DNA from: Loigolactobacillus bifermentans DSM 20003
GTDB lineage: Bacteria; Bacillota; Bacilli; Lactobacillales; Lactobacillaceae
Direction of reading: 5' to 3'
Assembly: GCF_001434575.1 (NCBI RefSeq)
Contig: NZ_AZDA01000046.1
Location: forward strand, 124,001-188,000
DNA: 64,000 bases
A model generated the notes under the pieces. The model saw nothing but the letters and a program-made list of their open reading frames with translations. It was not told where the DNA came from and did not search any database. The position numbers and the translations under genes are program-made. Positions 51,637 through 61,407 of the stretch are shown here, piece by piece (positions within the stretch are counted from its first letter, which is position 1; each line of letters opens with the position of its first letter).

Positions 51637-53382
51637 TTATTTCGAAAGTGAAAACTTAAAAGAACTCAAATTAACGATTGGCCAATTATGAAACTCTAAT
51701 TTTTCTTCTGAAGTAAGTTTGTTCCAACCTTCCGTAATTCCTACATTATCTTTAAGCAAAACATATGCAGATAATCTATTCAATCTATTTTCGTTATTTT
51801 TTGCAATATCTATTAAGCTTTGAAGTTCATCAATATTTAAATCTACACCATATCGAATCTTAATCTGCAATCGATTTATAAGAACTAACTCTTTTTTCAA
51901 CCCTGGTTCAATAAGATTCAACACTTTTTCTGCCAACTCAAGAAATTTATGCTCATCAGATCTATCATATGTGTTCAACAAAGCGAGTACATATAAAAGA
52001 TAATAATTAGCGACTTTAGGTTCGTAACAATGAAAAGCATTAAAAGACTTTAATATTAAATCTCCAGAGAAATTTGGATAACATTCTAAAGAATTTTTGT
52101 TAGTCACATACGGACTAAATTCAACACTGTTTTGATTCTTCTCCGCAAACACTTTAACATATTTTACTAATTCTGGAGAAAAGACATTTATTACTGCTTC
52201 GTTAGAAACAATAAAACCATATAATGATTTGCCAATTTTTAATGTTATATGCTGATATTTGGGACTAGGAATAAATTCACCATTCAAAAGCTGCAATAGC
52301 TTAATCAACGAATCTTGCTGATCCGTTTCTAATTTATCCGGATCAATCTCGGGCGAAATCATTAATCGGTTATCCAAATCATCAATTGTCTTTTTTAATT
52401 GTTTTATTTGCATCTGTAATGTCTTTATCATCTTTTGTTGTTGTATATTTGATTGATCAGGATGATATCCAACTATTTCTAATAAGAAAGAAGCATCTTT
52501 AAGCCGCTCAATATACGTCCCTTTAAGGGTATATTGAATAACTACTTTATGATTTGATTCATCGTTATGCAAATTTACACTAAAAATGATATTGCCGTTT
52601 GAACCAGTAACTACTTTTCGAAGACCAGTTTCTGCTGATTCTTCCGTCATAGTTCTCATCATAACCCCACTTGGAGACATCATTTGTCCTTTTTCAATTT
52701 TAAAAAATCCTGTCACTTCTGCCTCACCAACTGGTATATCAATTGGATTGCCGCTTTCTTTATCAACAATTGTACGATACAGATAAGCCCCACTAAGGAG
52801 AGTTTCCTTAACATATTCTGGCTTTGACTTCACTTTTATTTTTATAACTGTTCCAGAATGTAAGGAATCAGATAAAGCTAACACATTAGCTGTCTGACGC
52901 TTACATTGCTCAATAAAGTCTTCGAAAATATTCAAAAGTACCTCTGGTTTTTTAGGAAACATTTTAAACTTGATTGTCTTTTTTTGCTGCTTGGCAGGTA
53001 CACTTTTATCAAGAGTTTTCAATTCAATTGGAGAAAATTTTTTAAAAAGAAGCTTGGGGTGTCGTAAATCTGCTAATGAAACCACAAAATAGATAACACC
53101 ATTTGTGTGTTTTAAATAAAATCTAATATCAGACATAGATACAGGATATTTATTATTAGATAACTCACTACTACTTCCCTTTACCTGTATCACTATACTA
53201 TACTTAAGATTATACTTTGAAGGTTGTTTGCCTTCTTTCAAATCATATACCTCAATTTGACCATCTATAGCCGGATTTTTATCATTAATTGCAATATTCG
53301 AAGTATCTACTTCTTCAAAGTATTGAAAATATTTTTGAATTTCTAGAATTGCGTCATGTTCAATTTTTTTACGATTATCCAA
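51637..53382 (-). CDS. DUF4365-containing protein, possible defence nuclease
   Basis: 581 residues starting at a TTG (53382) with GAGGAG upstream. Residues about 5-150 look like DUF4365, a PD-(D/E)xK-like nuclease fold: NPAIDGQIEV followed by VIQVKGSSSE gives the D...QxK pattern. A middle region (about 160-310) is beta-rich, and a coiled coil follows near 315-345 (QQQKMIKTLQMQIKQL). The C-terminal 200 residues are helical. The gene is much richer in A and T than its neighbours, which points to acquisition. DUF4365 proteins occur in defence islands, but no partner gene is seen here, so function is open. Confidence 0.65.
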   Translation of the reverse strand: MDNRKKIEHDAILEIQKYFQYFEEVDTSNIAINDKNPAIDGQIEVYDLKEGKQPSKYNLKYSIVIQVKGSSSELSNNKYPVSMSDIRFYLKHTNGVIYFVVSLADLRHPKLLFKKFSPIELKTLDKSVPAKQQKKTIKFKMFPKKPEVLLNIFEDFIEQCKRQTANVLALSDSLHSGTVIKIKVKSKPEYVKETLLSGAYLYRTIVDKESGNPIDIPVGEAEVTGFFKIEKGQMMSPSGVMMRTMTEESAETGLRKVVTGSNGNIIFSVNLHNDESNHKVVIQYTLKGTYIERLKDASFLLEIVGYHPDQSNIQQQKMIKTLQMQIKQLKKTIDDLDNRLMISPEIDPDKLETDQQDSLIKLLQLLNGEFIPSPKYQHITLKIGKSLYGFIVSNEAVINVFSPELVKYVKVFAEKNQNSVEFSPYVTNKNSLECYPNFSGDLILKSFNAFHCYEPKVANYYLLYVLALLNTYDRSDEHKFLELAEKVLNLIEPGLKKELVLINRLQIKIRYGVDLNIDELQSLIDIAKNNENRLNRLSAYVLLKDNVGITEGWNKLTSEEKLEFHNWPIVNLSSFKFSLSK

Positions 53383-53564
53383 TATAATTACTCCTCATTC
53401 TACAACTCTATTTATCAAGAAAATGTAACAAATCGGCTCTATATAGAATACCATGAAATTATTCTTAGCTAAACTTACATTACTTTATCAATTAATATTC
53501 ACGAGATATTAACAATGAAAATCATTTTCATACCGAACACTTCGATTAATAAACTATTCATCAT

Positions 53565-53617
53565 AAAAAAATTCCAGTCAGCTTAAGCAAATATACTAAA
53601 CTTAATTGGAATTTTTA
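53565..53617 (-). terminator. Terminator after the 27-residue ORF
   Basis: Outer arms AAAAATTCCA and TGGAATTTTT enclose a second pair, TTAAG/CTTAA; T7 follows on the minus strand. Confidence 0.65.
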
Positions 53618-53627
53618 TTGATTAATT

Positions 53628-53711
53628 CTAGTTTTGTACTTGTTCATAAATAAATGCACCCAGTAACGTTACCACCGAAACCAAATAAAGCCCAACGGCC
53701 ACTTGTATCAT
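53628..53711 (-). CDS. 27-residue membrane peptide
   Basis: ATG at 53711, six bases after GGTGGGCGA-type site, stop TAG just before a terminator. The peptide is one hydrophobic helix (VAVGLYLVSVVTLLGAFIY) with a short polar end EQVQN. Size and layout resemble small membrane peptides, including type I toxins, but there is no direct evidence for toxicity or for an antisense RNA. Confidence 0.5.
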   Translation of the reverse strand: MIQVAVGLYLVSVVTLLGAFIYEQVQN

Positions 53712-53874
53712 GATTCGCCCACCTTTGTCTGTATAACTTGCTATTTAACAGCATAAGTGAGAAATCGTTTCCAAGTCACGGTTTATTTTTATTGAGTGGT
53801 ACTACTAACTTTAATCTGATGATGTTTTTATCAAGTAAACAGTTACGTCTTATCAAAACGCTGAGGTGAACCTG

Positions 53875-54081
53875 ATGCAAACCAATAAACCTTTCTATCG
53901 CAAATACACTTTCTGGCTAGGCCTACTGAGTTTTTTGGTCTTGACGCTACTACAACACTTTGGTCATCCCTTACGCTACACTATTGTCTGGTGGCTAGAA
54001 CTCGGATTTGGTGTCTTAACCGTTATTTTTTTCTTGACCATCGGTTTTCACGCCAATGATATCTCCAAACATGATCAGTAA
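53875..54081 (+). CDS. Small two-helix membrane protein
   Basis: 68 residues from the ATG at 53875 (site GAGG eight bases upstream); a GTG three codons earlier is possible. Two helices (about 12-29 and 37-56) with a basic N-terminus and a polar tail. No family recognised. It is a one-gene unit ending in a terminator. Confidence 0.6.
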   Translation: MQTNKPFYRKYTFWLGLLSFLVLTLLQHFGHPLRYTIVWWLELGFGVLTVIFFLTIGFHANDISKHDQ

Positions 54082-54091
54082 TCATAACGTT

Positions 54092-54121
54092 TAAAACAAG
54101 TCCACCGGGCTTGTTTTTTTT
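54092..54121 (+). terminator. Terminator of the small membrane protein gene
   Basis: AACAAG and CTTGTT arms with a CC/GG extension and T8. Confidence 0.8.
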
Positions 54122-54127
54122 CAACTC

Positions 54128-54181
54128 AAAAAGCACCCCACCAACCCAGCCGTCTCACCGCCAGATCAATTAGAGTGCTTC
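54128..54181 (-). terminator. Probable terminator of the exopolysaccharide operon
   Basis: AAGCAC and GTGCTT arms with a large loop, T5 on the minus strand, just past the stop at 54191. Confidence 0.5.
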
Positions 54182-54190
54182 TCATATCAT

Positions 54191-55045
54191 TTAAAAATCA
54201 TACTGCGTTTCGCGAACCCCGGCGTCGATCAAGTCGTACGGGGTGGTCATGGTATCGTCATTCCATTGGACGACGCCGGCGATCATATAAATCGCCAGGT
54301 CGGCCAGCAATGAGTTTTCCAACAGTTGTTTGTTAAATCCAGCTTTGACGCGGTTGGCGGCAATGCCGGCACCAGCTGCGTCGGAGTAGAGCAAAACGGC
54401 CCAAGTGGGGTCTTCCACGTTTAGCAAGTAGGTAATGTCGTTGTTACGTGTTTCAGCTTTAATGGTTTCAGATGCTAAGTGTAGCAGTGCTTGCAGTTGG
54501 TTCGAACTCATCATGTGTTTCAAGTCATCAAAATACCGGATTTTGATGATCACTGTAGCAACGGGGAGCTCAAAGCGACGATGGGTTTCCACAAACACAC
54601 CGGCGTCTTCAACGTAAGCGACGGTGGTCCGCAGATTGGTCTCTTCGTCAAAGGCCCCGCGTTCTACCAAAGCACTGCGCAGTTCACCGTTGCTTTCCTG
54701 TAATTTGATCTGATTGCGGGTCATAAAGTAAGTGATCACCGACAAGATCAACGGCATGATCATCCAAAAGGCCAGTTCCCAATGCACGTCAGCTTTTTGA
54801 ACAGTATATTGGTAAACCACGATCAACACCTGAACAGCAATAAACAAAAAATTAGTCAGCAAACTGGTGATCAGTCCAAAAAAGTAAGTGATGATCAAGA
54901 TTCCCATGGTGAGAAATAAATACAAAATATTCAGCAATAAATTGCCACTAACCGCCATTAGAATCGCTAAAGCACAAAATAGCGCCAACATCAGGATCAG
55001 CCCAACGTCTTGAAAAGCGGATTCACGTTTATTCTCGTCAGACAT
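54191..55045 (-). CDS. Degenerate GGDEF protein, probable cyclic-di-GMP receptor (PssE-like)
   Basis: 284 residues. About four helices in residues 18-108, then a GGDEF-fold domain (about 130-280). The catalytic loop is lost: NVEDP stands where GGDEF should be. The inhibitory-site motif is kept as RNND near residues 199-202, exactly five residues before that position, as in active cyclases. This combination is that of receptors such as Listeria PssE, which bind cyclic di-GMP to switch on exopolysaccharide synthesis. It is the last gene of the operon and overlaps the BcsB-like gene by 8 bp. Confidence 0.82.
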   Translation of the reverse strand: MSDENKRESAFQDVGLILMLALFCALAILMAVSGNLLLNILYLFLTMGILIITYFFGLITSLLTNFLFIAVQVLIVVYQYTVQKADVHWELAFWMIMPLILSVITYFMTRNQIKLQESNGELRSALVERGAFDEETNLRTTVAYVEDAGVFVETHRRFELPVATVIIKIRYFDDLKHMMSSNQLQALLHLASETIKAETRNNDITYLLNVEDPTWAVLLYSDAAGAGIAANRVKAGFNKQLLENSLLADLAIYMIAGVVQWNDDTMTTPYDLIDAGVRETQYDF

Positions 55046-57149
55046 GCTTCTTCCCCCCGTTTAACAGGCCTTGTTTGCGAATCACCAGCACCGCCGTTGC
55101 CCCTAAAATGCCCAGCATCAAAACAGCCAAGCCAAGATACAAGATCAATTGTGAGTTTTTACTGATCAGTTCCTTCTTATTTAAAGAGGCGTCAATATAC
55201 TTGTTCTTTTTAAAGCGGTAGCCGTAGTGGCTATTGTTGGCGTCCACCACAATGGCATCCCCAGTAAACTGGCGAATGTTCTTTTGAAAATTGATCTGCG
55301 TTGACGCCAAATAAGTGGCATTGGTATTAGCCCCTGTTACCACCAGCAACCCACGTTTACTGTTATAAGGTGAGCGTAACAGTTGCGCCGTGCCAATGGT
55401 TTTGCCGTAATCGCGTTCAATGCTTAGCTTTTCATTGGAAATCAGTCGTTTAAAGTTACGATTGTATTGGAAATACAACTTATGATTCAGCTGTTTCACC
55501 AATGCGTTATTCTGCGGCGTACCAACAACAATCACATTATGATGGGCCAATACCTGCTTTGATGGGGTTTTGGTATAAAATTGAATACTACCAGTATTGC
55601 TTTTGGCAAAATTCCCAATCAAATTAAACACGTTGGTCAACGTTTTAAAGTCATTGCCATCTAAATGTTTCGGGATCACCACTGCTAAGTCATTGTAAGT
55701 TTCATTTTTGATAAACAAGGTTGGATAGTTAGTAAACAGTAAATCGTTGCTTTTTTCGGATTTAACGTGGATCTTTGAACGATCTGATACTTCCGCCCAA
55801 GGTGTGGCCGTATTATCTGACTGCACATGATCTTTCATTTCCAGATCAAAGGCAACCCGGACGGTAAAGGTATTGCCTAGCGCCATGCCGCGCGGTACAT
55901 GGGCCACAAAGGTGTCGCCATTGGTATGGGTCAGCGATAACTTTTGACTGCCGATAGTTTGATTATTGATTGATGCCGTCACCAACGACCGTTTAAAATT
56001 CAAGTTTTGACTGTAACGTAAATGCAATTGGATCGTGGTACCGTCCGCATTAGAGCGATCATTGGGCAAACTAACCAAATAACTGGTTTCGTGATGGCCG
56101 ACCCCTGTCACTGTTGTACTCGTTGTCGCCAATTGTTTCACCCCGCTGTTATCTTGCAAGGATGAGGTAAAGGTTGCCGTATCACTGCCAACCGTTTCAG
56201 TGGCCTTGTTGGTTTCCCGCATTAACTCTTGGTTGGCCACAAAGCGTGCGGTCTGCTTCAGCAAGCTGGCTGTTGGTGCCGTCACGATCAAATAGTGCTT
56301 GCCGTTGGTGTAATCTGTTTTGATCACCCCGTGATTGGCAATGGCTTTGGCACTGATCTGTTTTTTGAAACGCTGGGGTAACTGTTTGTATTGCGCTACC
56401 ACCATGATGTAGTCCTGTTGCTGAGCCGCCATATTTTTCAGCCGCTTCACTGGAATCTGGTCGATTTGCGTGGTGATCACGCGGGATTCTCCTGATAAAG
56501 CGATCATACCCGCAGTTAATTCGCCAGCAGTCGGCTGATTGGGCAACACGATCCGCGACTTTTGGTGGGCAATGGTATCTTGCCCTGAAAAATGATCGTA
56601 GAAAGAATGAACGGTATTGTCCGCTTCTTTCAGGTCATATTCAAAGTTCACATTGGACCCACCTTCAATGGTCAGCCAGTTCGCCGGCGTTTGGGCCAAA
56701 TCATAATGCGTCCCCGCCTGATTTAAGATCTGACCATTGATCTCCAGTTCATTTTGTCCTTTTAATAAGTTTAACGGAATCGTGATGGTTTCAGTTTGCT
56801 CCCCAGTTTTAGCTTGTGGCCGAAAGGAATCAAATTTCACCCCGTTAATGGACACCGTAATATCAGATGTGTCCCGTGAGGCCAATTGGGAAATTTGATA
56901 ATTAAAATTAAACGTGGCCTTTTTTACGGTCCAGTAGTCCATTTTTGTGAAGTACATGTTGGTTTGCACAGACTTACCCGATAGCGTTGCCGTGTCATTT
57001 TGAAACGCTTGGGTATAGGTTTCGGCCGCTTGTACCGGCTGCTTGCCACTCACCCACAACCAACAGCCCAGTACCAATAGGACGGGTAGCCACCTACTGA
57101 TAGCGTTTGGTTTTGTACCATTTTGCTTGTTTATGAAAGACTTGCTCAC
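55038..57149 (-). CDS. BcsB-like exopolysaccharide synthase subunit
   Basis: 703 residues from a GTG at 57149 (site GGTGGGAT), overlapping the synthase gene by 56 bp. A signal peptide (1-41) precedes a large extracytoplasmic region with two tandem beta-rich/flavodoxin-like halves, as in BcsB (DITVSINGVKFDSFRP, then SRIVLPNQPTAGELTAG). One membrane helix near 672-692 and a basic tail end the protein. BcsB-type subunits guide the growing polymer and hold the synthase complex together. Confidence 0.82.
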   Translation of the reverse strand: MSKSFINKQNGTKPNAISRWLPVLLVLGCWLWVSGKQPVQAAETYTQAFQNDTATLSGKSVQTNMYFTKMDYWTVKKATFNFNYQISQLASRDTSDITVSINGVKFDSFRPQAKTGEQTETITIPLNLLKGQNELEINGQILNQAGTHYDLAQTPANWLTIEGGSNVNFEYDLKEADNTVHSFYDHFSGQDTIAHQKSRIVLPNQPTAGELTAGMIALSGESRVITTQIDQIPVKRLKNMAAQQQDYIMVVAQYKQLPQRFKKQISAKAIANHGVIKTDYTNGKHYLIVTAPTASLLKQTARFVANQELMRETNKATETVGSDTATFTSSLQDNSGVKQLATTSTTVTGVGHHETSYLVSLPNDRSNADGTTIQLHLRYSQNLNFKRSLVTASINNQTIGSQKLSLTHTNGDTFVAHVPRGMALGNTFTVRVAFDLEMKDHVQSDNTATPWAEVSDRSKIHVKSEKSNDLLFTNYPTLFIKNETYNDLAVVIPKHLDGNDFKTLTNVFNLIGNFAKSNTGSIQFYTKTPSKQVLAHHNVIVVGTPQNNALVKQLNHKLYFQYNRNFKRLISNEKLSIERDYGKTIGTAQLLRSPYNSKRGLLVVTGANTNATYLASTQINFQKNIRQFTGDAIVVDANNSHYGYRFKKNKYIDASLNKKELISKNSQLILYLGLAVLMLGILGATAVLVIRKQGLLNGGKKHV

Positions 57150-58347
57150 GAATATATCCCACCATTCCGTATGCCGCGACGGCTAACCACATTTGACTAT
57201 AGACAACGTACATTAAGAAGATCAGTGACAAGTTGCCTGCCGACAACTCGCCGCGTTCCGTGGTCAGCGTTACAAACGTACTGACCACAAATAACACAAT
57301 GGCAAACAGCCACAACCAATTGCTAAACCCTTGCAGGTCCGAATGGGTGATTCCCGCCACCGATAAGATAAATACCACATCTGATAAAATCAAGGCTGTC
57401 ATTAATAAGAAGTAAATCACCATAAAGTACACCAGATCAAAGCGAATCCGATTGCCACGCTTACTGAAAATTAAACGTAGATTTTTCAAGATCACATAAA
57501 TATTCCCTTTGACCCAACGTGTGCGCTGATGAAACCAAACATCCAACGTTTGCGGTTCCTGTTCCCAAGTTACCGCTGCCGCACGGAATTTGATCTTATA
57601 GCCCATTTGATAGATACGAAAACTGACTTCTGTATCTTCCGCTAAAGCTTTAACATCCCAGCCCCCAATTTGTTCCACAACACTGCGACGTACCACATAA
57701 TTGGTGCCGGGAATGGTACAAAGGCCAAATAATTGTTGGCGGCCAGCCTGCGCCATCCACTGAAACGCCAGTGTTTCAATGTTGATAAATCGGGTCAGGA
57801 TCGACGCGTTTTTGTTGCGGGTGCGAAACTTGCCGATAACCGCCGCATAGTGATCATCTTGCAGCAACTCTGCAACTAAGATCCGCAGGGCGCTTTTTTC
57901 AGGTGTATTATCCGCATCATAAATCGAGATCACACTGCCGCGGGCTTGCTGCAACCCAATATTTAACGCATTGGACTTGCCTTTGCCCCCATTGGTTTTA
58001 TCGGTGTTGATCACCACCAAACGCTGCGCTGTAAATTCTTGTTGCAACTGCCCCAATAGGGCTGCTGAGTTGTCATCTGAATTGTCGTTGATCACGATCA
58101 CTTCATACTTGTCATGCGGATAATCAAAACTTAACAATGACAACACCGTTTTAACGATCACCACCCCTTCATTATGGGCTGGGACTAAAATCGAGACAAA
58201 TGGCACTTTGGCAGGTAGCGCCGGCACCGGTGTCCGCACTTGCCGTAAATAATTAATGTAGCCTGCTACCGTTAAAATCAGGTTCACTACTAAGATCCCC
58301 CAGATCACCACCGTTGCAACTAATACAAAATAATCAATGATCGGCAT
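57094..58347 (-). CDS. Processive family-2 glycosyltransferase (BcsA/PssC-like)
   Basis: 417 residues. One or two N-terminal helices, then a GT2 domain: ILVPAHNEG, nucleotide-binding YDADN near 143, acceptor-site ALAEDTEVS and the polymer-channel motif QRTRWVKG near 272-279. Three to four C-terminal helices form the channel. There is no PilZ domain, so cyclic-di-GMP control must come from another subunit. Start after GAAGGGGG. It should build and export a polysaccharide; the sugar is not evident. Confidence 0.9.
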   Translation of the reverse strand: MPIIDYFVLVATVVIWGILVVNLILTVAGYINYLRQVRTPVPALPAKVPFVSILVPAHNEGVVIVKTVLSLLSFDYPHDKYEVIVINDNSDDNSAALLGQLQQEFTAQRLVVINTDKTNGGKGKSNALNIGLQQARGSVISIYDADNTPEKSALRILVAELLQDDHYAAVIGKFRTRNKNASILTRFINIETLAFQWMAQAGRQQLFGLCTIPGTNYVVRRSVVEQIGGWDVKALAEDTEVSFRIYQMGYKIKFRAAAVTWEQEPQTLDVWFHQRTRWVKGNIYVILKNLRLIFSKRGNRIRFDLVYFMVIYFLLMTALILSDVVFILSVAGITHSDLQGFSNWLWLFAIVLFVVSTFVTLTTERGELSAGNLSLIFLMYVVYSQMWLAVAAYGMVGYIREQVFHKQAKWYKTKRYQ

Positions 58348-58364
58348 GCTTGCTTCCCCCTTCG

Positions 58365-59921
58365 TTAGCGATAATATTTATTCCGATAGATCTTGCGTCC
58401 TAACCAAATAAAACCGATCAAGATCACGAAAATCACGCTAAAGAGCACGGTTAAAATCATGCCTTGCACTTTAAAGAACCCTTTTAGCCGCACCACATGC
58501 TGATACGTCGGCTGCTTAAAGTTCTGTTTCACCACATCGTTGACCATTTTGGGACGACCATTTAAGAAGTACTGACCATCACGATAACTGACTTTAACGG
58601 CACCAGCCTGTAACGTGGTGTCCAAATGACCAGCCGGTTGATACCAAGTGACATTTAAGCCCGTAATTTGTCGTTCGACAGCCTGTAATTTGGCCTGTGT
58701 TGCAGGCAGTTTCACCGTTAAGGCCGTTGGCGCCGCAAACTGGACCTGTGCCAAGGACTTCACGGTATTAAAGGAGGATGCACTCACCGCCAAAAAGCTT
58801 TGCTTCACCGCAGTCCCTTGCTGGTCCTCATGAATAAACGTGGTCGGTTGGTGATCCGGTAGCAATAACCAGCTATTGGTCTTGGTTAAAAAGTTTTGCC
58901 GGTAAACACGGTCTTGGTTCCAATAGCCTTGACTGCTAATCCCCACTGGAAACACATTGTTTTGCGCAAAAGCAACCAGCTCATTACTGATCAAATTTTG
59001 TAGCTCCCGTTGCGGCTGTGCATAAGCTCCAGGGTTTCCGACAGCTGGGGTTTGTAAATACACCACCCCATTGTGATTTTCAACATTGCGCAACGCTTTG
59101 GTAAAACGCTTATACGCCGCCATGGTGGTATTTTGCGCCACCGTTGTTGTGCTTACCGCAAACGGAATATTGTGGTTTTCACAATACTGACTTAGGTGCG
59201 CCAACAGCGTCAAGTGACTATAGGGCGTCACATTGGTAATGGTCAACATGGGTTGTTGCTGCATGTGACGTTGAAAGACTTGTGCCATGGTTTGCACCGC
59301 TAGCGTCAAGCTCAACCCATTATTCCGCCAATCTGGTAAATAACCATTGTGTTGATACACGGTGCCATAAGCATAAGTGGCCGCGTCTTTTTCCTGAGTT
59401 GCCAACGTGCCAAAAGTCGTACTGTTCGCATGGGTCTGTGTCAACACGGTCATGGTTTCAGAAAATGGCAATTGTTGGCTTGCCTGTTGAGCCTTCAGTG
59501 TAAATTGTTTTAAAGACACTTTTTGCTTCTGAGCACCTAAAGCCTGCGCTTCCGTTGCCGTTAAATTATCACCAATATGTAATTTGGCACCTTGAAACTG
59601 ATCTCGATCATGAATAAAGGTTTGGTTCGTTAAGCCCACTTCCGGCCAGTTGATCATCGTTACGACCCCAGCATAGGCTTGCGTCAACATCCCTTTGTGA
59701 TACTGATTTTGTGACACCGTTCGGACTTTTAAATTTAAGCTAGTCAGTGCGCGTTGCACCGTATCGATTTTCGCAGTGCCATTGGCCACCGTATTCTTAG
59801 AATCATACACCAACAATACCCGTTGGCTAGCCGCGGCAACCGGAGTTGAGCGCCAGCCGAACGCTATTAACAGACATCCCCAGCACAACCCTAGCAGCAG
59901 CCATTTCACTGAACGTTTCAT
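58365..59921 (-). CDS. DUF2334-like membrane-anchored protein of the EPS operon
   Basis: 518 residues: signal peptide (1-31), a long extracytoplasmic domain and a C-terminal helix (about 487-508) with basic end RKIYRNKYYR. The region near TITNVTPYSHLTLLAHLSQ and NHNIPFAVSTTT resembles DUF2334, a polysaccharide-deacetylase-like fold. I cannot point to a complete metal triad. Position matches the PssB-type gene in Listeria. Start after GAGGTGACA. Confidence 0.65.
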   Translation of the reverse strand: MKRSVKWLLLGLCWGCLLIAFGWRSTPVAAASQRVLLVYDSKNTVANGTAKIDTVQRALTSLNLKVRTVSQNQYHKGMLTQAYAGVVTMINWPEVGLTNQTFIHDRDQFQGAKLHIGDNLTATEAQALGAQKQKVSLKQFTLKAQQASQQLPFSETMTVLTQTHANSTTFGTLATQEKDAATYAYGTVYQHNGYLPDWRNNGLSLTLAVQTMAQVFQRHMQQQPMLTITNVTPYSHLTLLAHLSQYCENHNIPFAVSTTTVAQNTTMAAYKRFTKALRNVENHNGVVYLQTPAVGNPGAYAQPQRELQNLISNELVAFAQNNVFPVGISSQGYWNQDRVYRQNFLTKTNSWLLLPDHQPTTFIHEDQQGTAVKQSFLAVSASSFNTVKSLAQVQFAAPTALTVKLPATQAKLQAVERQITGLNVTWYQPAGHLDTTLQAGAVKVSYRDGQYFLNGRPKMVNDVVKQNFKQPTYQHVVRLKGFFKVQGMILTVLFSVIFVILIGFIWLGRKIYRNKYYR

Positions 59922-61385
59922 TTTGTCACCTCAGCTTCTCCTGCTAACCACAGTCGGTGTTGCAACATGTCTGAGACAAACAACACCAGCATTAAGTCCA
60001 TACTCACAGGGGCCATAAATAAATGCTTGGCCAGGTCCACATCACCACTGCCGATGACTGATGTGATCGGTACAAAAACACTGACCGTCATCAAAGCAAC
60101 CACCAGAAAGAAACGGACAACATTTTCACTGCGCCGGTACTTAAACCCAAAGTACGCACTAATGCCATATACCCCAATGAAGCTTACCGCTAGCAATAAA
60201 ATAAAGGCAAACCGGCCTGGGAAAAAAGGCCCCCATTAACGCACTATAAGTCGTGAAAAAGGTTAGCTGAGCGCGTGGCTTGTGGCCGGCTGCCTTCACA
60301 TAGTCCCCGGTTGCCTTGACCTGGGTGATCATAAAGTCCCGGGCCGCTACATCGAGCAACGCTTCAAACTGTTTGGGATGCAACGCATAATATTTAAACA
60401 GCCACGGCAAATTGTACTTGCTTAATAACTGGTGCGACACGTACTTGCTGCTAGGCTTCAGAGCCGTATATTTTTCAGTGTAATAATCTTCACTCCGCAT
60501 GAGGCCAAACTGTTCGCTGATCCCAAACTTTTTAATTTCTTGACTCACGTCTTGATCCGAATACAGTAACACCCCGTGGGTAAACGCATGGTAATTGTTA
60601 ATGTCACTAAAGTAACTGTTAATATTGGAATAGGTGTACACCCCTGCCGCCAGCAGGACCGCCATTAAACCTGCTAACGCCAGCCGCCGGACTTTACTTT
60701 GCACCAGCATCAGTAGCCCAAGGGCCCCCACCATAAAGCTTAAGGCCAGCGGCGCATTTTGTTGCTTGCTGGTGACCAATAAACTGGTGGCTACAAAATA
60801 CAACACGATCAACGGCCACTGCCGCTGGTAACAATGCCGTGCTAGCAACAGCAACGCCGCAACGGCATAGATCAGCATCAAGTACATCTCAGGCTCTGCA
60901 AAAAAGGTGTTGAAATATAATGTAAAGGACGAGTCCCCAAAAACAAGCACCACTAAGGCCGCAATCACATAACTGCGAAACCGTCGTTCCGAAACAACCA
61001 AGGCCTTTGTCAGTAAGTAGATTGCCCCTAAAAACAAGCCATAATACACCAGCCCCATAAAGCGAATGTCAAAAACCTTGTGGCTGTAAAACACCTGATT
61101 TAAAAATAGGGCCGTTTTCACAAATACCGGTTGTGACGAAAAAATCGCCGCATGATTTTCATTGAAATATTGATAGATCCCGTATTTAGGCGCCACATAA
61201 TCCAAATAAGTGTCATGTAATTTATACATGCCATTACTGTTAATGGCGCGGTAAAAATCCCCATTATCCGCTAAGCCATGGATCGGCGGCACAAACAATA
61301 ACCACCCAACAATGATGGCCGCCAGCAGTACCGCAAATAAGGCCGGTGAAAGGTACTTTTTAAATTTTGCTACGGCCTGCTTCAA
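59918..61385 (-). pseudogene. Frameshifted multi-spanning membrane protein, possible GT-C transferase (WsfD-like)
   Basis: Two overlapping frames make one protein: 61385-60159 (TTG start, site GAGGG) and 60196-59918. The first frame turns to unrelated sequence after SALMGAFFP; the second continues it as GRFAFILLLAVSFIG. The break is at six A's (60222-60227, TTTTTT in the mRNA): one base fewer would give a continuous protein of about 488 residues with roughly 11 helices. The motif NGDFYRAINSNG and a C-terminal helix set recall WsfD-type hexose transferases. It may be a sequencing error, a phase-variable tract or a true pseudogene. Confidence 0.75.
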
Positions 61386-61407
61386 AACGTTCCCTCGCGA
61401 TCCAGCG

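Noticed and set aside
60159-60224. Separate short C-terminus and separate 92-residue gene in the EPS operon
   Set aside because: Membrane-helix pattern and the T6 tract show that both are parts of one frameshifted gene.
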